From: Allodiplogaster sudhausi
Taxonomy: Eukaryota; Nematoda; Chromadorea; Rhabditida; Diplogasteridae
NCBI GenBank assembly: GCA_945643635.1
Contig: CALZFC010000268.1
Location: 937,501-1,001,500 of the forward strand
Direction of reading: 5' to 3'
DNA length: 64,000 nucleotides
The position numbers and the translations under genes are program-made. A model generated the notes under the pieces. That model had not been told where the DNA came from. It saw nothing but the letters and a program-made list of their open reading frames with translations, and ran no database searches. Shown piece by piece: positions 58,660 to 64,000 of this stretch (the stretch's first letter is position 1; every line of letters begins with the position of its first letter).

Positions 58660-59796
58660 GTTTGCATTACAAGTTGCGTGTAGATTACAATTCACCCTTA
58701 ACAGAATAAACTTACTATACCTTAACTAAGAGAGTACAACTTTATTATAACTTAATTTGCTTAGCATAACTTTATTATAACCTAATTTACTTTGTACAAC
58801 ATAATTATAACTTAATTAGTTCGCTATAAGTAAATAGGTGGGTAGATGAAAAGAAATAAAATACATAATGTTACATAAAAAAAACAGTAAAACAAGTCGT
58901 TTCCACCCATTACGGAAGTTCATTGGTATGTGCATATAAGACAGTGTCAATTAAAAAATTTGGTTTTTTTCTGCAATTTTCAGTTTTGCTGTTATTTTTG
59001 GCAAATTTGGCAGGTCAAACGACAAGCAAATGTGGCAATATTTTATTCACATATTCAAAGTTGTCATGACAAATAAGACGGTCAATAGAAGTGACGGACA
59101 CAATGTACAAGCGAAGAAAATGGATGATCCACAGAAATATGCTCTAATTGTTGCCAAGCCGGTTTCGGCAAATTTAACAACAACAAAATTTGGTGCGGCA
59201 AAAATGAAGGCAGTTAAATGTGGATGGGTAGCATGCCAAATTTGATGGCCCCAAATTTTTCCATGGCACAGTTAGCAAGGATCCAAAATTTTGAATGTAT
59301 TGGCAAGTCTATCAAGTATGGAAAATGTCACTGCCAAAATAAACAGCTATCAGAATTGGCAAGACGATTTGACATTTTTAACAGCTGATAAATGTGCCAC
59401 GAGGAAGCGGCTGTCGGCCGAGCAGCTTGGCAAATTTGACAGCCATCAAAAATGGCAACTTGGCAAATTCAGCGGGCATCAAAAATGTCAAGCCAAATTT
59501 TCGACCCTTCAAAAGTGGCAAGCCACTTTTAACGGCTATAAATAATGGCTGGCAGTTTTGACGGCAGCCAAAAAAGGCAAACCCTTTTTTCGACCGCAAA
59601 AAAGGCTCATGGCATAATATTCCTATTAAAATAGCATTTAGCCCTCTTTAGATCACTAAATTCACACATGCATCCTTATATAAAAAATAAGAAACAATAA
59701 AAACCCTATTCACGATCACTCATGAAACAAGAGAAGAGAAGAGAAGAGAAGAGGTCTTCATGCTTAAATGGAGTTCTGACCACTGGAATAAGCTAT
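58660..59796. other. Repeat-rich DNA after the last prominin-like exon
   Basis: CTTTATTATAACTTAATTTGC-type short repeats lie at 58738-58815. Degenerate TTGGCAAATTTGACAGCCAT/CAAAAATGGCAA units lie at 59385-59600, and (AGAAG)n at 59730-59752. No exon with prominin character is seen. Confidence 0.5.
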
Positions 59797-61340
59797 TCTT
59801 CAAGTGTCGAGGAGCATGTCCTCCTGTGACTTGCCCATTGAGAATCCTTGCCCTCGCACGATATCGTAAATGGATTCCTCTTCAACAACATTGCCTCGAC
59901 TGTTCGGTTGCACGTCTGGTATCTTTCCAACAGATCATCCATCCATCGCTGACGATCCCAGGCGGAATGGCTGAAAAGAATTGCACTCAAAAATAAATTC
60001 TGCTATTACGGCGAAAAAGATTTTTTTTGCTGACACTTGCCCCAGTTTGTTAGTTGATGATTGTAAGATGTGAAGGAGCGAGCGAGACAGGGGCAAAGCT
60101 GCAGAAGGATGAAAGAGAGAGAGAGAGAGAGGGAGAAAGAGAGAGAGAGACAGGGAGAAAGAGAGAGTGAGATAAAAAGAGAGAGAAGGATAGGGAGAGA
60201 AAGAAAGAGTGGAGCGAGAATGAGACAGCGGAAGAGGTAGAGAGAGATAGTTAGAGAAAGAGGCACAGGTATCAGCGAGAAAAGGAGAAGGAGAGTCTCT
60301 CTCTCTCTCTGCCACTAACGAAATTCCTTAGAATACAGCTAAAAACAACATGCAGCAAATAAATTTACTGTCTCTAAATTGGTGTCTGGCATTAAAAAAA
60401 ATATCAATCAGTTTAAATAGTAGAGTTATTTCCGAAAACGAAAAATACAGTAGCCCTTTAGGACCCTCTCTTTCCCTTCGGGACTCCCTCTAACCTTGTG
60501 CTGTCTCTTCTTGAGTGCGAGTGCGAGGGGCGTTCTTCCCTTCTTATCTCTATGCAACATCGTCCGCTTCGAGTAGAATGGCCAGCGACTCTTCACTCCC
60601 TTCCACAGCTGCCGAGTGCGCAGCGGTGCGACCTTCACCGTCCTGAGTGAGATGGAATAAATAAAAAATTAATTAAAAGAACTAAACAAAGGATGGAATT
60701 CAGATAGACCAAGAATGTATTCACCTAACACCAAGTCCACTTTACTCACTAATCTACAGTAATCCATACACCAACCTTTCATAAGTGTAACAAGTAACAC
60801 ATGCAGCGAAAAAAATTTCACTCTAGACTGTTTGGAAGAACACGATAGAGTAAGAAGGGTTCAGGCCCCGGAAAGCAAATAGGGGAGAAGAAAAACTGAA
60901 TTTGTATGTCAAAATCTGGCGGGATGTGGCCCCGGGGAGACCCAAAATGAAGGTGGGTACGTGTAAAATAGACAGTAACTTGTCACCCATGCATGATGCA
61001 TTTATCTAACAATATACTGTCTTTACCATCTATAACCTACTGTAATGCTTAAAATTGACATCCCATTATTGTAACCAGTAAAAAAGCTGTATTAAAAATT
61101 GACAATATTTTCAAAAAATTAAGTCGGAAGTATATATTTGTTCTTTTAAACCCATAACCATAAGAAAATCTGGACAACACCCACCACTCGCGAGCCGCCT
61201 CTCAATGAGAGGGCATCCGTGGACGCCGGCGCCCGATGCTGGCGACTCCAGTCTGGCCCCGGCTGCGACAAGGGCGCGTACCACTTCGATTAGTCCGGAA
61301 GTGGCACGCTGTCTCCACGCAGCTGCGGCCGTCCGCAAAT
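59797..61340 (-). CDS. Ankyrin-repeat protein, partial, with an apparent frameshift
   Basis: Exon 61185-61340 reads AAAAWRQRATSGLIEVVRAL, then VAAGARLES and HGCPLIERRLAS, which fits one ankyrin repeat. Exon 60495-60642 reads GEGRTAAHSAAVEGSEESLA, ILLEADDV, then after one extra base (near 60555) HRDKKGRTPLALALKKRQHK, which is the start of the next repeat. Without the extra base the two repeats join cleanly. A 3' exon at 59797-59990 is open in two frames (VQPNSRGNVVEEESIYDIVR or TCNRTVEAMLLKRNPFTISC), so the C-terminus is undecided. The first exon is not found. The frameshift may be a sequencing error or mean a pseudogene. Confidence 0.5.
60108..60310. repeat. GA tract
   Basis: Impure GA microsatellite in an intron of the ankyrin gene, ending in TCTCTCTCTCTCTC at 60295-60310. 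Confidence 0.85.
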
Positions 61341-61341
61341 C

Positions 61342-62480
61342 TAGAGCAGTTAAATAATACTTCAGCGAACAAAAAGGTGGTTCGAGGTTCACCCAAAATT
61401 GAGTAAGTTCCGAAGCGCATAGAAAAATATAATCCTTGAGCATTCAATACGCTTTATATGTCCTCATTTTTTCTTAGCATTTACTATTTTGCTCGAGTCT
61501 ACCGTAATCTTACAGTACTCCGCGGTCATCCCAACCGTAACCACTAACCAACTTTCTGAAAAATAACTGCTAAGTATCCCTCATTATAAAAAGGTTTTGG
61601 ATAAAAAAGTATATTGTTCTAGCCAATTATTATAACTCGATAAATTTGAATTTAAAAGTGACGTCTAACCTAAAATAAAACCGAATAACTAGAATAAAAG
61701 CGAAAACTACCTTAAATCAAGCCCGTTTAGCAAGCCACTTGATCGTGAGAAATAAAAACCAAAACTTCAAAAGATTCAACTTGCTCAAAAGAAGAATTCT
61801 AACGAGCAAAACAATATTTGTTTTTGCCCGTGGAAATGACCTAATCATAAATCATAAAATGAACGTGTATAAAACAAAACAAACATCAAAGAGAATGCCA
61901 AAACCTCAAAGTGGTACGTCGGGCTGGTCGCGCCAGGGTGTCGCGGCGTCTATGTCGGCAGGGGAGGGGGCGCGAAGCGTCTAACGACTCTTAAAGTGTA
62001 CAGAATAACAGGCCAAGAAAAAAGGAAAAGCATAAACAACAACATGAACCCGTAATCTCGCCTATTACTGAATGAGCTTCATTTTCCGTTTGTTAAAACT
62101 GCGACGCGACCGCAACGCGTTCAGTTAATATTTTGCACGGGGCATTCTGCACGGTGCACGTAATTACGGAATGATGAATTGCACGGTACATTTGAACATA
62201 TTTGATTACTTGTGCGTAATTTTTAAATATATGCACGGTGCACGTGTTTAAAAATAACGTGAACCGTGCAAATTATCACTAATGGTCGACGGGCAATTAA
62301 TCCCATGTCATTAGGTGCGCCGTACTGCATCGTGCGCCGTGCAAAAAATTAACTGTCGCATTTCGAAATTCTCGGTAATGCTGTAGCGTTTGTTTTCGTG
62401 GATCCTTTCTGCAAGTATTCTTTTCATTTATTTAATGTTTGACGACGAATATTTGCTTCTATGTTTTTCTTGCGATTGTA
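61342..62480. other. Upstream region of the ankyrin gene
   Basis: AT-rich, with ACCGTAATCTTACAGTACTC at 61501 (a TACxGTA-type motif that recurs at about 34980-35030 and 18556-18635). GCACGGTGCACG-type repeats run from 62134 to 62350. No gene seen. Confidence 0.4.
62134..62350. repeat. Dispersed GCACGGTGCAC palindromic repeats
   Basis: GCACGGTGCACG at 62149 and 62234, shorter GCACGG at 62135 and 62191, and CCGTGCAAA in the other orientation at about 62272 and 62337. The core GTGCACGGTGCAC is nearly self-complementary. Confidence 0.6.
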
Positions 62481-63516
62481 GTCCCGCCATCCACGCAACG
62501 GCATCGAAATGAAGCACCAGGGCGGCAAACGACTACGGGCGCCAGGGTCGATGCCATCTCTAACGGTTAGAAATTACGTTTTAGGTTTATTTTTATTTAT
62601 TTAACTGTGTGGTATTTGAAGTGTTTGTTTTATTTGAAAATGGCGTAGGCATTTTGTTCTTATTTAAGTTTGTTTTTCACTGGAATGAAATCCAGTAGTT
62701 GTTTTAGAATAAAAATCAATGCAATCATTCTTAACGGTTCATTAGACAGTTCATTCTTTTTGGGAACAGCTTTCAGATTATTTTTCCAGTAGCTGATACT
62801 TTTGTTTTCCTTTTCTAAGGTCGAGCATTCATATTGTATAGTGGGAAATCAAATGAAATTCTTTTCTTTTATCCTTTTTTAAAGATATTCCATTCAGTTT
62901 AAACTTTTTTGTGGTGGCGACTACGCGGAAATACCGCAGGACTCGTCCGCCGACGCCTAGGGACTCGACTTCCTCTCCATTGGTTAAACATCGTCTTTTG
63001 GCTTTATTTTTATTTGTCTAATATTACAGGTATTTACTTTTGTTTTAAAACGGGGTAGGTATTTTGATTTTTTAAACTTGGTTTCACATAATATTAAAAT
63101 AAAGCAGTTTTTTAATGATAAAATCAAGATAATATTTCTTAAAGATTCATTTGATAATGCATTTTTTGTTTTGAAAATAGTTTTAACATGAATTTCCTTT
63201 TAGCCGATTAACGTAGGAGCGAAACTTTTGTTCTCCTTTCGCCAACCCGTATTATTTTTTCACGAAATGGAGTAGATTAGATGTGTGATAGGAATGAACT
63301 TTCCTTGACTGTTAAGGGGGAAAACTTTCATTAAAGCACGTTTGTTGACCAACGGTCTTTGTTGTTTCTTGGTATCAACAATTATTGATATTTAAATGAG
63401 GGGGAATCTAATTCAGGAGTGGATGGAGGTGCCCCCGGCCCTCAGATTCTTTGGTGGCGGCATCGATGACGGTCGGTCCTGGTGGCGACGGACTTGGCCG
63501 CGCCCTACGCCTTTGT
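62481..63516 (+). repeat. Three GC-rich exon-like blocks in a ~450-bp degenerate tandem repeat
   Basis: GC-rich islands at about 62481-62572, 62920-62988 and 63415-63515 sit in AT-rich DNA. The first two are followed by matching sequence: a GGTTA donor-like site, then TTTATTTTTATTT, and later GGCGTAGGCATTTTG against GGGGTAGGTATTTTG. The first reads SRHPRNGIEMKHQGGKRLRA after TTGTAG on the plus strand, but the later blocks do not keep one frame. This may be repeated exons of a fast-evolving or non-coding transcript. Confidence 0.4.
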
Positions 63517-64000
63517 GAGTATTTTTCTTTTTTTGAACTTTTCGTAATATATATTGTATACAACAGGCTGCTTCTTTTAATGTATTCTTGCTTATCCGGT
63601 ATTTTGTTTCATTGCACAAATCCAAGTTAGCATCGCCATAATGAATGTAAGTTGTAAACAGTGTCAGGGTACGGTATGCATACTGTAGCGGCGCAGCCTT
63701 CTTTAGTGATGATTCAGGACTTTACCTGCTGCCGGTACAAGGGTAATAGTCCAAAATTAATCATTTTGGGCGTCGCGCCCATAATTTTGCGCTATTGTAT
63801 CGTAATATCTCTGAAGGAAAAAAAGCCATCTAATCCATTCTTTTCGAGTGAATTGAACCAGGAAATCCACAGTACAAAAGAAGAATTCCTTTAAGATGTG
63901 GAGTTGTTAGTGTTCCTATTTAATCGTAACTTAAACTGAACAAACAAGTTGTGGATATTCCATTTATCCCGTAACCCTGTTCCTTTTTCTTTATCCTTGG

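Overview
The window is nuclear DNA of a nematode, most likely a chromadorean/rhabditid worm. Introns are short and begin GTRNG and end in TTTTCAG or similar. The genes include families typical of nematodes: a srx-type chemoreceptor, a TWK-type two-pore potassium channel homologue, a saposin-like (caenopore-type) peptide, an MSP-domain-like protein and a prominin-like pentaspan protein. Long CT/GA microsatellites fill introns and intergenic DNA and produce many spurious Leu/Ser or Arg/Glu ORFs. The species cannot be named from the sequence.

Left flank, 1-20 kb. A complete 8-exon two-pore channel homologue lies on the minus strand (987-4800), and both of its selectivity filters are non-canonical. 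It is followed by an alpha-helical protein of unknown family (plus, from 5921), a complete 6-exon srx-like receptor (minus, 8616-11290), a 99-aa saposin-like peptide (minus, 12802-13908), an MSP-domain-like protein (plus, 14549-16712) and a secreted, very acidic protein (plus, 18458-19521).

Middle, 20-50 kb. This holds a tandem array of one gene family that I do not recognise. There are seven units on the plus strand (called A, B, C, D, E, F1, F2 here). Each encodes a signal peptide, a Cys-rich ectodomain split over two exons, a short linker exon, one or more Thr/Ser-rich exons that are all in phase 2-2, and a C-terminal membrane segment of one of three unrelated kinds. D, E and F2 give continuous ORFs with standard splice sites. 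A does so if a GC donor is used. B has lost one acceptor. C and F1 are broken. A non-LTR retrotransposon sits in intron 1 of A. The repeated order of promoter types (A then B, D then E) suggests that a block of genes was duplicated. Between C and D (31.6-39.4 kb) are a foldback element containing a ribosomal P2 pseudogene, an unknown Pro/Ser-rich gene, AT-rich DNA, and a compact cluster of small CxxC proteins whose first two ORFs overlap as TAATG.

Right flank, 50-64 kb. A prominin-like gene (plus, 51693-58659) whose last ectodomain and fifth membrane segment are not found in the window, a minus-strand ankyrin-repeat gene with an apparent frameshift, and repeat-rich DNA with three GC-rich exon-like blocks.

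Exon coordinates below come from reading splice consensus and frame by eye. Where every phase closes I say so. No homology search was possible.
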